A stretch of DNA of 64,000 nt from Selaginella tamariscina (GCA_003024785.1 PUQB01000201.1:1-64000), one strand, 5' to 3'; shown: positions 44,461 to 58,729, counted from the stretch's first letter. Made by a program: numbers and translations. The notes: generated from the sequence alone by a model not told the origin.

Positions 44461-46104
44461 ATGCTGCGGGAAGTTGTGGAGGCAGGCGATCTGAAGAAAC
44501 TAGAGCAGCTCATTGCAGATGGAGCAGATGTGAGCGAGGCCGATTCTTCAACAGGAATTACGCCGCTTATGGTCGCGGCCAGAGAAGGCCATTCACAGAT
44601 TGTAAGTCTTCTATTGGAAGCAGGGGCTCCTTGGAATGCATTAGATCGATCTGGCGGCTGTGCAGGGGATTATGCCATGGAAAATGGCCACCAGCAAGCT
44701 TATGACATCCTCCTTGATGCAGGTATGCCCTGTTTAATGTGCATTTTGCAACACACACACGCATTTTTTATATATTGGTATTAGAAAAATGACATTAACA
44801 TATAAATCAAACTCAGTGGTATTTGGATATGTTCGTAGTTCACACACACTAGTGGGATCTACATATATTCTACAGATATGTAGCAATTACATATATTAAT
44901 GGGCTTATATATGTGAACACAGACCAATATGCACTGTGTATCTATTCTATATTCTATTTTATATATGTACCTGTGTTCGATTACAGGAATCAAGGCGGAG
45001 CTGGTTCTAGGTGCAATTGCCAGGCAAGATAAGTCCTTGGAAGCTTCCAACAAAGACTACCTCGTAAGTTATATATTAAACTACATAAAATTAGTGTAAG
45101 TTCTCTATAACAAGTTTAATATCTTCATTGTAGTGTTTATAAATTAGAGTGCATATATTGTAGATATCCTAAACTTAAAACGTATAAACTGTCGTATATA
45201 CACATATGCTAAACTTGTTGTATTTTTAAATATTAATGTTATCCTAGGAGGCGAGGCTGAACTTTGGTGAGGGTAAATTGACAGATGAAGACAGTGCAGG
45301 TGTGATGATGGCATGGGAGAAGCCTCTAATGGAAGCACACGCCAAGGCCGTCTGCTGTGGGGGTGGAGACATTCTTAACATCGGTTTTGGAATGGTATAT
45401 ATAATTTTGATATAATATAACATATTACTAGTTATATATATCATTAGTGAGTTTGAGTACAATATAGGGACTTGTGGACCGCTATACAAAGTTATAATCC
45501 GACGTCTCACACGATTATTGAAGCACATCCTGATGTTTATTCACGAATGATTTCGAGTGGTTGGGGAAGAAGGCTAATGTTAGAATCCTGTTTGGTCGCT
45601 GGCAAGATGTCTTCCACAACTTGGTCAATACGATGGTACGTGTGCGTGTTTGTGTGTGTGTGAAGAGAGAGAGAGGAGAGAGAGCCATATTTGCATATTT
45701 AAGTTATGATCAATACTAAACAGGACATAAGGCATGTGTTATTGATATAAAGATAGTTACATGTGTATATCTCATTTGCTACATTGTTTATCAAAGGGAT
45801 ATTCTTCGACACTTATGGAGAATATTACGAAGACATGAGGGAATTCCATTCACACTTGCCAAAGTTAATGAAGTCTGGAGGTATATATTCATTCTTCAAT
45901 GGTATGTGTGGGCACAACGCATTTTTTCACATGGTTTACTGCCAACTTGTTGCCTTGGAGCTCTCACGTTTTGGACTCACATCGCAGTTTGTACCCTTGC
46001 CTGTTAAGGAATGTTTAGATGACAAGACGTGGGAAGGTGTACGAGACAAGTATTGGCAGCTTGACACTTATTTTCTTCCTGTTTGTCAGTCGGAAGAGGA
46101 GTAA
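44461..46104 (+). CDS. RMT2-like protein arginine N-methyltransferase with ankyrin repeats
   Basis: Five exons: 44461-44722, 44987-45063, 45248-45394, 45468-45635, 45797-46104; about 322 residues. Ankyrin repeats in exon 1 (GITPLMVAAREGHSQIVSLL, then GDYAMENGHQQAYDILLDAG). The SAM-dependent methyltransferase fold follows, with the SAM loop ILNIGFGMGLVD (exons 3-4), the acidic strand TIIEAHPDVY, FGRWQDV, then FFDTYGEYYEDMREFHSHLP, FFNGMCGHNAFFH and KYWQLDTYFLPVCQSEEE. This matches yeast Rmt2 and its plant homologues, which methylate the delta-nitrogen of arginine in yeast ribosomal protein L12. Exon 4 shows three apparent breaks (about 45481, 45566 and 45623), each compatible with one lost unit of a short run. 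Substrate in plants not shown by the sequence. Confidence 0.9.
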
Positions 46105-47630
46105 ATTAGGTAATTGCGTTAACACACACACACACACATATATGCGTGTGTGTGTGTATTGCTATCCAGTTATACATTCCATTTACTGGTTATCCCATTC
46201 ATAGAATCTCGACATTTCAACACATATGAACTTTGATTGGAACACATGAACCAAAATGGTGGCGAGGGTCTAAACAAGAGTTAAAGCTCTCTCTCTCTCT
46301 CTCTTCTATTATATATATATATTGTGGAGAATTATAAGCATGAATGTGTTTAAGTTTAAGACAGGTAGTTTATCCAATGTTTAAACTGCAAAGACAAAAA
46401 TACATATGAACTCCCTTATTCTATGTACAATCGCATATACTAAATGATTTAATTAAATTTACTTGGTCACAATGTACTGAGTTACTGGTTCAATTCAATT
46501 AACGAAATAATAATAGTTATTTAAATTATATTAAATTTGTGTAACAAATTAAAATAAATAAATAAATACGAAAGAGTTTGCTGCATCTCTATGCCTTTCT
46601 TTTATTTATTAGTTGTTTATAACTACCATATATGTGTTTTGTTTACAAATTCATATTATTCTTAAACAATATATTAGTACGTATATATAAATTTAAACTG
46701 TACATTTTAAAGTTTTAATTATCATTGTGTCATAAAGTGACGTGGTCATTCCTACATGTGTATACAGTGTGTGTGCGTTAGTGGAGTAAGAATAGCTATG
46801 TAGTTTTAAAATAAGCGTACGTAATACATTACCTTTATTGTGTGTGTGTGTGTGTGTGTGTATTTTAGCGTTGTAGAATGTTAAGGCGAACTTATAAAAT
46901 TAAATTTTATATACTAACTATATTGAGCTTCTGCTTTTTAGATATATATATAGAAGTATTTTAAAAGTAAATATTCCGCACATTAAAAAAAAAAAATTTA
47001 GTAAATTGTGTGTGTGCGCTTGATTCAATATATATAATATAATTATATATTTTAAACAATAAATATTATGTACATGACTAAGATAAACAGCAATACTTAT
47101 ATTGCATTCATAATTGACAATTAGAAGTTTTAAACCTACACATTTTGTAATACTATTGTTTAATTTATGCATGCATATACTAAACACAATAAAAGTCGTA
47201 TGCATGATTTATTTTAATTAACTGAATAAATATTTAAACTATATAATATCTAATTGATAATTAAGAGCTTTAATATAGTTATATACATAATTATTATAAT
47301 TTATAATTTTTCTTACACATTTTGTATTTTTGGCTCTTTTTCATAATTTTAATAAAAAGATCTATTAAAAAAAAAAACTAATATTTAAATCTGCAGGTCT
47401 TTAAATTATAGTTTGTAATATATTTTACTTTTTTGATTTTACCTAATTAAAATTTATTATGAATTGTATATACTTAATCAAGGTTTATATGTTGTTATTA
47501 ATTGATGTTGCTGGAATATGCTGTATATTCGATGTACAATGGAATTGGAGCGAATGGAGGAAAGACACGTGGAGGATGATAGAGTTAAACAGGGGATTTA
47601 GGGTTCTTTGTCTAAGCCCTAATTTCTGCA
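46105..47630. other. AT-rich intergenic region, 3' flank of RMT2-like and promoter of TFIIE-alpha
   Basis: (AC)n, (CT)n and (GT)n tracts lie at 46122-46158, 46290-46305 and 46840-46862. The remainder is AT-rich with no gene. ATTTAGGGTT (47596-47605), a telo-box, sits 26 bp before the TFIIE-alpha ATG. Confidence 0.5.
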
Positions 47631-50607
47631 ATGGCAACTACGGAGCCCTTCAGGAGGTGAGCTGCGCCTAAAACACACATAACACACACACGCATACGCG
47701 CGCCCACATACCGAGCACACACAAACACACACACACGCACGCACGCACAGATACATACAGACACGGCGCATACAGTGCTGATTTGTGTGAGACAGGCTTG
47801 TGAAGCTAGTGGCTAGGGCTTTCTATGACGATGAGATTCCCACAAGGGCGCAACCCTAGCAAATCCTCCAAATCCGATAATAAGGGCATCTCTGTTGTCG
47901 TCCTCGATGCCCTTACACGGTATCTATACACATGACACTCATATACATATATGTGTCATATATACACGGTATATAGATCTGTTTATCCTATTCAAGTTAG
48001 ATATTATATTATATTATAATTCCTTTGTTTTGTCTTGTGTATACAAAGTCATATCGGTTATGTATGTTTATGAACTTCTTATTCATTGGGATATTGTACA
48101 ATGTTCTGTTAATATAATACTTACTGCTTCATTTTGGTATATCTTTGTTTCTATATATGTATATATTATTTATGATAATCAGTTTCATATATAACCTGAT
48201 TTACTCTTGTAAATAGGAGACCGAATGCATCTGTGTATACTTTCCTTACGTCGTGTTTATTATATATAGAAAATTGTATATGCTGTATAATTGCAGGAGG
48301 CAGTGGGTAAAAGAAGAAGAACTTGCAAAATGCCTTAAACTTCACCCTAAACAACTGCGGAGAGCTCTGCGTGTCTTAGAGGACGAGATGCTCGTCGTTC
48401 GTGAGGATCACAAAGAGGTGTGTGTCAGTGTGTCTCAAATGCATATATAGGTATATAAAACACACACACGTGTGTGTGTGTGTGTGTGTATATAAAATGA
48501 ATATATATTTATGTGTTTATTTTAGTATAACATATTTATATATGTACAGACTGTGAAAGCGGCAAAGGCATATAACACAGCAGTCGCAGTAACAACAGAT
48601 GGACAGCGCGAGGGTTCTCAACATGACAAGCAAAAGGTGCTTTTACACTCTTACTGCTGTCTGGATTACGCTCAGGTATGTATGGATACTTTTAGTATTT
48701 AAACTTAGATTAATGTTGTATCATACAATATATCACACGGAATCAATTTAAATGTTTCAGATATGCGATGTTGTAAGGTACCGTATTCACCGTGCGAGGA
48801 AAATGATAAAGGACAGATTAGAAGAAAAAGCACCGTCCAAGAGTATGTTTGTCCGGATCCAAATTGCGGCAGAAGGTATGTATTAGCGTTTTGGACGCGC
48901 GTGTGTTGTGAATTCCATGCGATATTCACTTATATTTACATATAGACACATAGTATTATTTATATAGGAAAATATTTTTTTTATTCTTTCAGTCAGTCAT
49001 TTTATTGCTTTCACTGTTTGTGTGTTGTGTGCGTGTATATAATCTTCAACACAAGACGCACACACGCACATACTGTCTATATTTGATATGGAAGTTTATA
49101 TTAAGCAGTGATAGGTTTACACAGCAAAGCCGATGGACAAAATGGTGTTTAATCTATATACATATTTAGAGAGAAGCAATATGGTTCTCTCTCCCTCTCT
49201 CTCTTACACACACACACACACACCGATTATTTTTGTTTATTGAAGGTATTCGGTTTGGATGCATCGAGGCTTATAAGCTTTGTGGACCAGAACTTCCACT
49301 GTGAGAGGTGCGATGCAGAGCTTGTTGCTGAGAATGATAAGCTTGCTCCAAAAGAAGTCATGGATGGTGATAATGAAGAAAATGCCCGAAGACGGCAACG
49401 TGAAAAGCTTAAGGATATGCTTGAACGTTTGGAGGTAAATCAATTAATAGGTTTCACTAAACGTGTATATACACATGCACACATGGTGTATATGTTTAAC
49501 TACAAATGTGGTTTCTAATATTTTAGGAGCAACTAAAGCCATTAAACGACCAGCTTAACAAGTTAAAGGACTTAATACCTCCAGATTATGGTTCATTTGC
49601 CACAATGGCAAGAAAGTAAATAGATTGGTCCAAATTCCCGATTCAAAAATATCCAACGGTGACCGTTCCGACTCTGCAATCCCATTGTTTGATCCGAAGG
49701 TACAGATACAGATGTGTACATAGATATACAGTCTCTCTCTCTCTCTATGTGTGTGTGTGTGTGTGTGTGTGTGCATAGACACACACACACGCACGCACGC
49801 ACGCACAAAGGGAGAGAGAGCATTATCATCGTACATACTCGTCTACTTAATGAACCGTTAAACTCTGAAAAATAGTACTAACCATATAGCTTATATAGGT
49901 GGAAGTTGCTTTAGGTGGAAATGACCAAAAGCAATTAAAAGGGGAGGGAGAGACATCGCAACCACAAAAAGTGCTCCCACCGTGGATGATCAGGAGGGGA
50001 ATGAACTTGACTGCACAACAGGTTTGTACTTCTATTTAACTTATAATATTTTTATTCTGTTTTGAGTATTTTATAAGTAAGCTTAACATTAAAGCTTCAC
50101 ATAGTAAGTATTATAACGAAATATAAGTTTAATTAAGTTGTTAACCCTGGCAGCGTGGGGAGGTGAAAAGGGAGGAAAATGGATTTGCAGAAGTAAAGCC
50201 TGATGTGAAAGTTGATCAGAAGGATGTCAAATCAGAAACAGCTAATATACATGTGCGTGTCTCTCTCTCACACGCACGCACTCATACATACTTGGTTTTC
50301 TGCTTCAATTGCATTTTGAATGATTTTATGCCACATTTAAACCTGCAGTATCTTGTGTGTGTGTGTGTGTGTGTGTGGAGAGAGAGAGAATATAATATAC
50401 AAATTACTTATAGATATAATTGTTTACAGGACGAGTACTTGAAGGCGGTTTTTGCTGCGTATACACAGAAGGCAGCAGAACAAGCACAAGCAGCAAGCAT
50501 AGTGGCTGAGGAGCGTCAAGTGGGTATGAAATCCAAGCGCGAGGAAGCTGATACTGGGGAAGAAGCTGATGATGTTGTATGGGAAGAAGACACCACACAA
50601 GGTATCC

Positions 50608-50643
<36 letters not shown>

Positions 50644-50781
50644 GACACACACACACACACAACATATATCTTATCCTGTGTATATGTATTCCAACCGTAT
50701 TCTTGGTGCCAGGAAATGTTAAACAAGAAGCTGATACGGGCGAGGCAAGGAGCTTCTGATGACGAAATTGACTGGGAATAA
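47631..50781 (+). CDS. transcription initiation factor IIE subunit alpha (TFIIE-alpha)
   Basis: Eleven exons: 47631-47656, 47796-47919, 48297-48417, 48550-48675, 48761-48875, 49246-49434, 49527-49699, 49899-50021, 50154-50252, 50430-50601, 50713-50781; about 412 residues. The N-terminal winged helix has RLVKLVARAFYDDE, SVVVLDALTRRQWVKEEELA, LHPKQLRRALRVLEDEMLV and HSYCCLDYAQICDVVRYRIH. The zinc ribbon has YVCPDPNCGRRY and FHCERCDAELV, four cysteines in total. NARRRQREKLKDMLERLE, the PPWMIRRGMNLTAQQ motif and an acidic end (ASDDEIDWE) follow. TFIIE recruits and stimulates TFIIH at Pol II promoters. Apparent frame breaks lie at about 47853, 48825, 49251, 49595 and 50745, most in short homopolymers. 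Confidence 0.93.
48460..48490. repeat. (AC)n(GT)n palindrome in TFIIE-alpha intron 3
   Basis: ACACACACAC is followed directly by GTGTGTGTGT, giving a perfect dinucleotide palindrome inside the intron. It could form a hairpin in the transcript. Confidence 0.9.
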
Positions 50782-51590
50782 TAATACCTGTTTTGTAGAG
50801 AAGGCAAAGTATACGTGTTTTGTAGAGAAGAATAAAAGTAAGTATAATGTTTTGTATGTTCCTGGTATGTGTGTGTGTATGTTCTAGTTACTGAGTTTAC
50901 ACTGTATATTCGTGGATTATACTCATGTGTGTGTGCCTGATAAACTATTATGTGTGTTTGGACAGGCACTAAGGCACGCACGCCATGGACATACGATGAG
51001 TAGAACACTATTGTACTACATGAAGACTTATGTTCGAGTCTTAGTCTATTTATACGGATGATGAGGTGTCCACAGGTTTGACAAATATGTTAACTAGAGA
51101 TTGTTCAGTACCCTTGTATAGGTTCGATATAAATATGTGTGTGTGTGCGCCTTAAATTTAAGTGTATGTAGCATTTAAGTAATATTGGAATTGTTTATAA
51201 AATAACATTTTTATTAACTGAACACAAATTTAAAAATAAAATTTGTGTATATAACATATAATATAACACTTATGAAACAAGAAAATATAAATTTAAGATG
51301 TTATTATATATTATGAAATATATGTATTTATTTATATATATTGGAATTGAAAAAAAAATTTGCATTTTTTATATACCTATATTTCATACCAAATCAAGTT
51401 CACATATATGCATAGCAGTGATTTTTGGCCTCTTGTCTAAGTGTGTGAGGATGAAATACAAACATTTAAATCCAAGTATAATATTAATTACGTTCATATT
51501 TACATACATTTGACATAAACATCGTAGATATGATTATTTATTTGTTTAATAGATTCAAAATCATGTACATCTTTATAAATTTTATATAAT
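50782..51590. other. 3' flank of TFIIE-alpha and AT-rich DNA
   Basis: Short (GT)n runs to 51150, then AT-rich. A 17-bp phrase (ttttgtagagaaggcaa and ttttgtagagaagaata) is repeated at 50792 and 50818. No gene seen. Confidence 0.45.
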
Positions 51591-54500
51591 TGAAATTAAA
51601 TCTCAGTGCTGAGGATAGGAATGTTATTGGGCAAGATAAAACACTATTCATTTATTTGTTAAATGAATCTTCAATGTTGAGGATTGATTTAATAAACAAG
51701 CAAATAATGTTTTATCAGATAAACTTTGGTGAATATTGACAAAAAATGTGTAATTAAAATACTTGTTTATAAATAAAAATATTTAAATCAATTGTTTAAT
51801 ATGTTTTGAAGATGACAATATTTACACTCAATGCATTTCTGTTGCTGGCTTTGGTTGTATGCTTGACTTTTGTATCCAAAGCAATGGATGGTGATTAAGA
51901 TCCTAAAGTTAGTGACACAGAGGAGCACTTTAATGCTAAAATAAAAATAATTATATAACTTATATTTACATTACTGTTCAAATATACTCACAAAGATAAT
52001 TAATTTAATAAAATTAATTCTCAAATTGATAGGGCAAGTCTGCACAAGCTGTTGTATTCTATTGAATAACACTTATAAACTTTGAGCTAGTACACCCCGC
52101 AAGCCTGTAAGACAAATAGGTGTTCCACATGTTGAGTTTGATGTTAATACTAATGAAGGATTTATTATTAGTGTAGGTAAACCAAAACCTATGTAACATT
52201 GTATTGCCAACTCTTTGTTGTGAACAATTTTGTCCTATATTGTCATTCATTTTGGGTTTGGAATTGGTTGAAACTTAATTTGGTTCTAGTAGAGAAATGT
52301 TCATTTCCTTTATTATTGATTTGTTTTGGAATTGTGGTGTACTCGTACTTTATCCTATGAGAGTTGTTAGCCTTTATTGAACTAGACAAACTTCTTTTAT
52401 GATGTTTTGTTTCATTTTAATCAGACTTCTAAGTGGGATCCCTAGAGATACTTCCTCGATCAAGTTGATTATGTTCGTCATAACTAGTTGATGTTAATTC
52501 TTATTGAGTACTTAGCAATTATATCATTCTTTCATAGTCCCATCCCACTATGTGTCTGACAAATAATACAGATGTACAAAACTTATTTGTGGTCATGGAT
52601 GAATATGTCCATTGTATTCCAATCATAAACTTTATGTGGTGATCAAACACACATAAGCATCATGAAGAACTCCACATAATTGTTTATGAGATGAACACTT
52701 GAGTTTGTGCCTACTAAAGACATCTTAAATGCATATGGAATTTTTAGAGAACTATGTTGGAAAAGATGAATGACTCCAAAAAAGGCCATCACAAACAATT
52801 CTCAAATGCAATAATTCATTTAAGACTTTATGATGCATTGGTTGTCTTTTCTTTGCTATATAGACAACATTTCTTATTCTGTAAAACTATCAACTAAATA
52901 ATGGGTAAAAATTGTAACCACATAAGAAAATCTCAGCATCGAGGGTTGTCACTAAACACATCCTCGACGCAAGGTTGCCACTATGACACTGAGTGGTTCA
53001 TCCTCAACATTGATGATGCAACTCCAACAAACCCTTGTAGAGGTATATGGAGGGTACATCCTTGGTGCTGAGGTTGTCAACATGCAAATGTATCATTATA
53101 GTTATGTATGAGACAATAAAATAAGGGGAACACTTGTCAAATAGGAAAAAAACCTTGGCATTGAGGACAATATGCAAGGATTCATATACTCTATATGGGG
53201 GTATATTTGACTTATTTACCTGCAATTGTTTGTCAATGGGATGAGTTCAGACAATGTCTAACACAACATCCCTTGTAATAGAACTTGCAAAAGCTTTAGG
53301 AGTAAGTGCAACTCATTCTTCTACTTCTTCAACAATAGCGATGCCAGAGACACCATGGGAAACTGGGTGTTCATGCATTGTAATATAAATCACTAAATGC
53401 AACATTATTGTATTTGCCAAGACAATGATGTACTTTATCACATCGCATGTGGCCTTGCAATTAGGTTGCAAACCATAGTATTTGCAACATAGCTTCTTTC
53501 TCTTAAAGTAATCACACCACCCTAGGCCTTAATTATAAACCTCCAAAATTGTTCATTTGGTTCTTACTTTAAATTGTTGAAAGAAACATTTTGAGTTAAT
53601 GCACGCAAGATGGCCTCCACAATAACTAATCAAATTGCACCGTTGAAATCCTTCCACATGGACTTGTTGTATTTTAAATGTGTCCATCATCTTTCTATCT
53701 CATGCCATCAATTGTTTGTGTTTCTACAAGTGATAAAGGTGGAAGTTTAAATATCATGTTACCATTGTATATAGAAGGTACTTCCTTGCATACACATTTG
53801 CAACACATATTGAGTAACTACCTTGTTGTTTGATTCCTCTGTAATAATTTGTCATATAACAAATTATTGTTGTATGAAATGTTACCTACAAACAAAGCAT
53901 TTGATAGACTTTATGTAAAATTTGTTTGTGCATGGTTGACCTTTGGCAAATTGACTATGCATAGGTTGTTTTAAATCACCCAATGTGGTATCACATCAAT
54001 AACTTTGTTCCATGCTATAAGAAACTCGAGCCCAAGTGAGGGATTTACTATGTAAACGCCATTTTAATGGGGAAATCACCTTAGCAAGTTCATAATTTAC
54101 TTGTGAGTTAAATGCATAGTGCAATGGTTTGGAATGTTGAAGTCCGCATGGAAAGTAAAGCTAGTTGACTAGGGTTTTAGATCTAGGGTTTGTGAGGCCA
54201 AGGTTTGTGGCGGCTAAGGATACATGGCACTTCAACAATCTCTTTTATAATATTGTCCATCTTTAATCCAACTAGATTTCTTCAGTCCTTGTTTCCCATT
54301 GTTTCTCTTAATTAATTTCTAGTACATTTCTTCATTCTTATTCTTTTTCTTTAATTGTGGCATTTTTTTGTTTACGGTGTTTTTCATTCATTTTATATAG
54401 TCACAAGAATTCTTCGTTTCTTAGAATTTCTATTTATCTTTAGCTCTTCAGAGAATTGCTAGATTCATAATCATTAAGGATGGGCCTTTCATTCCTCGGT

Positions 54501-56330
54501 GCCAAAGATGGGGCTGAGGATGAGCAAATAGTCCTCGGTGTCGATTTGCTAAATGGTTTAGAGAGGACCACTAGTTTTATTGAAGTCGAGTGAGCAAGTG
54601 CATGCATTATCAAGGAATATGAGCGATCTAAAAGACTTTTTTAGACAAAATGAATACATTAGCACAGCTCAAGCTTTTGTGGTGATCGTTGGCAAGGAAC
54701 TTAATCCAGAAAAAAGAAAAAAAATAGAAAAGCACAAGTATTGGAAAGACATATGCAAGTCTTTTTAGAAACAATGTTGAGAGGTGATCCTTATAGACAA
54801 AACATTTGACATCTAGGATGGTAATCATCACCTATAGTGGATGAGCATCATCAAGGATGAGGACCCTTACTACTCCAACAAAATTTACCATGTGTTCGTT
54901 AAATGCCACTTGTTAAAGATAACATAAGGCTTCTTAAATTATGCTGCTCCTTTAGGCTATGCGGAGAACAAATGAGTAAGCACATGGTGAATTTTTTTTT
55001 CTATTTTAAATACTAAAGTTTGTTATGCAAAGTCTTGATAACACATCACATCTCAATGGAGTGGCCATGCGTTAGGGGTCCAAGAAATCAGCTCCTTTAT
55101 TCATCAAAATCTCAACAACTCTAATAAAACCAGGCAACTACATCTTGGACTTGTTCATGGGTACTAAGAAATTACTTTTGTTAAAGTTGTAATGTGAAGG
55201 AATGTTTTGAGAGTGGTTATAAATCAAATAATTTACTTGCATGTAAAAGAGATAGTGTTAGCAAACCTACTAAAACCTTTACATTTTAAGCAAATGTTTG
55301 AACCAAAGAAAGAGCTTAGAGAAATTTTGAGTAATGACCTAGAATCTGAGGACGAGAGTTCAAACAATAATAATTCAACATTTTGTACTTTAATGATTTA
55401 AAATTTAAAAATTCTATGAAAAAGTTTAAGTCAGTGAGCTAAGTAAGATATTATTTAAAAGAACTAAATTGAAACTTTAACTTGTGTATAATTGAAAGAG
55501 ATAAAGATAAAGTTAATAACGATTAACATTAAAATAAACATCTACCAAAGAGGAGGTTTAAATAACACAAGGATAAGGAAGTTGAACAAGTACAACAAAT
55601 AGAAAAGTCACTTAACAAAAAGAAAGAAAAGAGGAAACATATAAAAACACAAAAGGGTCATAGCACACAACCTCCACTTTAGATGAAAATGTGCACAAGA
55701 AGAAGAAGAAAAATGGTTCAAGGAGCTACTGGTGATGAACTATCAAAAAGAATATAATCATTTAACCTTCCATTGGATATTGTACACACAACAAATATAA
55801 AGAAGACTAAAAGTAATTTCCAAAGAAGGGTCCACACCTACAATATTATTTTTGTAAATGTCTTTTAACGAAATTAAAAAATCTAATTTAACTTTTTAAA
55901 ATTAGTACATGTGCTTACAACGATTTGAATAATATTTTGCACATTGTTAATAGAATGGTTATTCAAACGTTTTTGCATACATCATTTAAGAATGTAACAC
56001 AAATATCTTTCGTGAGCTTCAAATCAATTAACATCCTTTAGTAACCCACTTAAACACATGATTTTATAAATTTCATAATTAGTTTTCATTGTTTTCATAA
56101 TAGGAGGTGCTAGAGTTACTCAAAACAATTCCTTAATTTTGAGGAAATTTTAAAATGTTAACATCAAGGAAAATTTAACAATTCTATTTATTCTATGGCT
56201 ATATGTGAAGGATCTATAGCAAGAATATTCCATGTGTCTATTGTACGAATGTGGATCCTGGTGCACAATACACATATGTCTGTCACACAAAATAGTCACC
56301 CTTCATCTATTTATTTATTATTTATTAAAT
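51590..56330 (+). mobile_element. unclassified dispersed repeat with a 29-bp GAGG/CCTC motif (boundaries uncertain)
   Basis: Bases 55205-55870 are closely similar, in reverse complement, to 62790-63340. A motif related to CCTCGGTGCCGAGGAT occurs near 51604, 51675, 52935-53085, 53150 and 54500-54545, and as a tandem array at 63725-63905. Coding-like stretches (54580-54768 and 55207-55401, Lys/Glu-rich) resemble no protein I know. Class unknown; a non-autonomous LTR or other retroelement is possible. Both copies look old and without intact coding capacity. Confidence 0.5.
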
Positions 56331-58729
56331 AATATAGTGTTTATATTCTTCTCTTTTGAGTTGTTAAGAAATTACAAATAACTTTAATATGAAGAGTTAA
56401 TAAATACATCTAAAATGTAAAGTTAATAAATTTAATATATATATAATAAGTTAAATATTTTAATAATTATTAATCTCTTCAAAATTGTGATATTTAATTG
56501 TATTCTAATTAGTTGCATATGAGTCATTAATACTAAGATTTTAATTTTTGGTTTTATTTTAATTACTTATTAACATTTTATTTTGATAAGTTGAATACTT
56601 AGATAAAGATTATGCAATATATGAAAATAAAATATAATAAAAAATTAATTGAAGTGTTCCATCTTTTGATTTTTTTAATTAAATGGAGAAAAGGACATTC
56701 ATAATCACCATTATAAAAATTGAGATTAAAAAATATATAATAGTTGTTTATATTAAATTAAGTTTAATTACAAAATTTTAATTCTTTTGATTTATTTTCT
56801 TTAATACTTTTATGGTTATTTTTAATATTTGGGAAACAATTTTTTTTAAGAAAAAGATTTTGACTTTAAAATTAATTGTTATTAGTCTCTTATGTAAAAT
56901 AATTAATTTTTAAAAATAATCTTATTATTATTAGCGTTAATATTGTGATTTCATACTTTATTCAAATAATTTTACTAAATTTATGCCTTTCTATCTTAAA
57001 ACATCATATTAAGGCCTAATTATACATATTAAAATTTTTAAGTATGAGAACTTAACTAGTAAAGAAATAAGATTGTAAGATAAATAATATTAATATAATT
57101 TTATTAATAATTAAAATTTGCGTGATGGTATTAAAATTTTAAATGAAATTTTGATCAACTAAAGTGCCATAGCACCAATTATATATTAAGTCAAATAAGA
57201 CTTAATTAAAATGAGTAATAATATTAAAGATTTTTATTATGTATCTTTTATCTGTTGTTTGTTATTATAATTATTATTAATAATGATATGATTACATTTA
57301 AAAATTTTTAATTGCATATTAAGAGTTGATAGTGCATGATTAATGAAATAGTGATGTTTACCAATATTAATATTATTTTTCTTTTTAGTGGCTCCCAAAA
57401 ATATATTTTAAAATTCTTAAAAAATAATTATGTTGAATTTTTTAAATCTTAAGTTTAATGTATAATCATTTTAATATTATAATTATAATCCTGGTAGAAT
57501 ATAACGCCATCACGTAATTTTGAAAATCAGCAAGCTGGAGATAAATGGTCAATTTAAAGCAAAATAATCTTTAATATAAATTTTGACTTATTCATAATCT
57601 ATACCATGTTAATAATTAAGTAGTTCAATTTAGAATATTTTTTTTTATTAAAAAATAATTAAAGTTTATTATTATGAATTAAGAAGTGATATTAACTAGG
57701 CTTCCAATGAAAAATAATTATTATGCATAAATAATTTTGTGTATTCTAATAATTATGTATTAATTTGTCATGTCCAAATTTTGATTTAAGCAAAACAAAA
57801 ATTTATTATTACACTTTATTAAAGTTCATAATATTATTCGTTTATTTCCAACATTTATAAATATTGAATATTTAGGTATTTGAAAATTTCAAAAGTTATA
57901 CATTAATTTTGATAAGAATAATATTTAAATATATATCTTTAGGATTAGTCCATATTATAATGAAATGTCAATGCCATGGGCATTATAATTATTAAAGAAA
58001 AGTTTTGATTCTAAATAGTTTTGTATTTCAAAGTTTTATATTATTTTAAACTACAACGATATTGAAATGTATGTCTTTACGTTAATGATGTTAATTATAA
58101 GGTTTTTTTTTTGAGTTTATATATAAATATTATCAGGTGTGAAAGTATTTTTATTTTTAATTTGTTTCATTTTCTTGGTTAAAATAAATTTAATTGAAAG
58201 TAATACACCCAAAGGAACTTATGATGTTTAAATTATTTATATGCCACATCAAGATTTGTAATGTTTATTTATTTATTAGAACTTATGTATATAACACAGA
58301 TTTTATTAATAAAGCTTTTAATTACTTTTTTTTTTTAATAAAAAAGCTTTATTATTTTTTTTAAAGAAAATGCCGTGCCAAACTTACGTACTTACTTTTT
58401 ATAATATATTAAAATTAAATTTTATATCAGATTTAAAATATCAACCGCTTGTACACTAATAGAAAGAGCATGTACATCCCATACTATAACTATTTAATTA
58501 AAACTATTATTTAATGATTTTAGTACTCTGTTTTAATTATAATAAATTAATATTATATAATACTAAATTATTAATCTAATAAGAAATCAAAAAACTACTA
58601 GTAGATTAATTTTAATATTAAATATAAGTTCATAAAATTCCTCTGTTATTAGGTCAAGTTTAAGAAAAATAAATTAGGTCAAAACTCTGTTTTTAGGTCT
58701 TCTGTACGAGAAGGTAGAAGAAGAAGACG
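56331..58729. other. extremely AT-rich intergenic DNA upstream of LCB2
   Basis: Almost only A/T stretches with few G/C. No gene, tandem repeat or RNA gene visible. The last 60 bp before 58730 are probably the 5' UTR (purine-rich gaaggtagaagaagaagacg). Confidence 0.6.

Noticed and set aside
54580-54768. Lys-rich ORF as a gene
   Set aside because: Short, no splice context, no recognised domain, inside the dispersed repeat.
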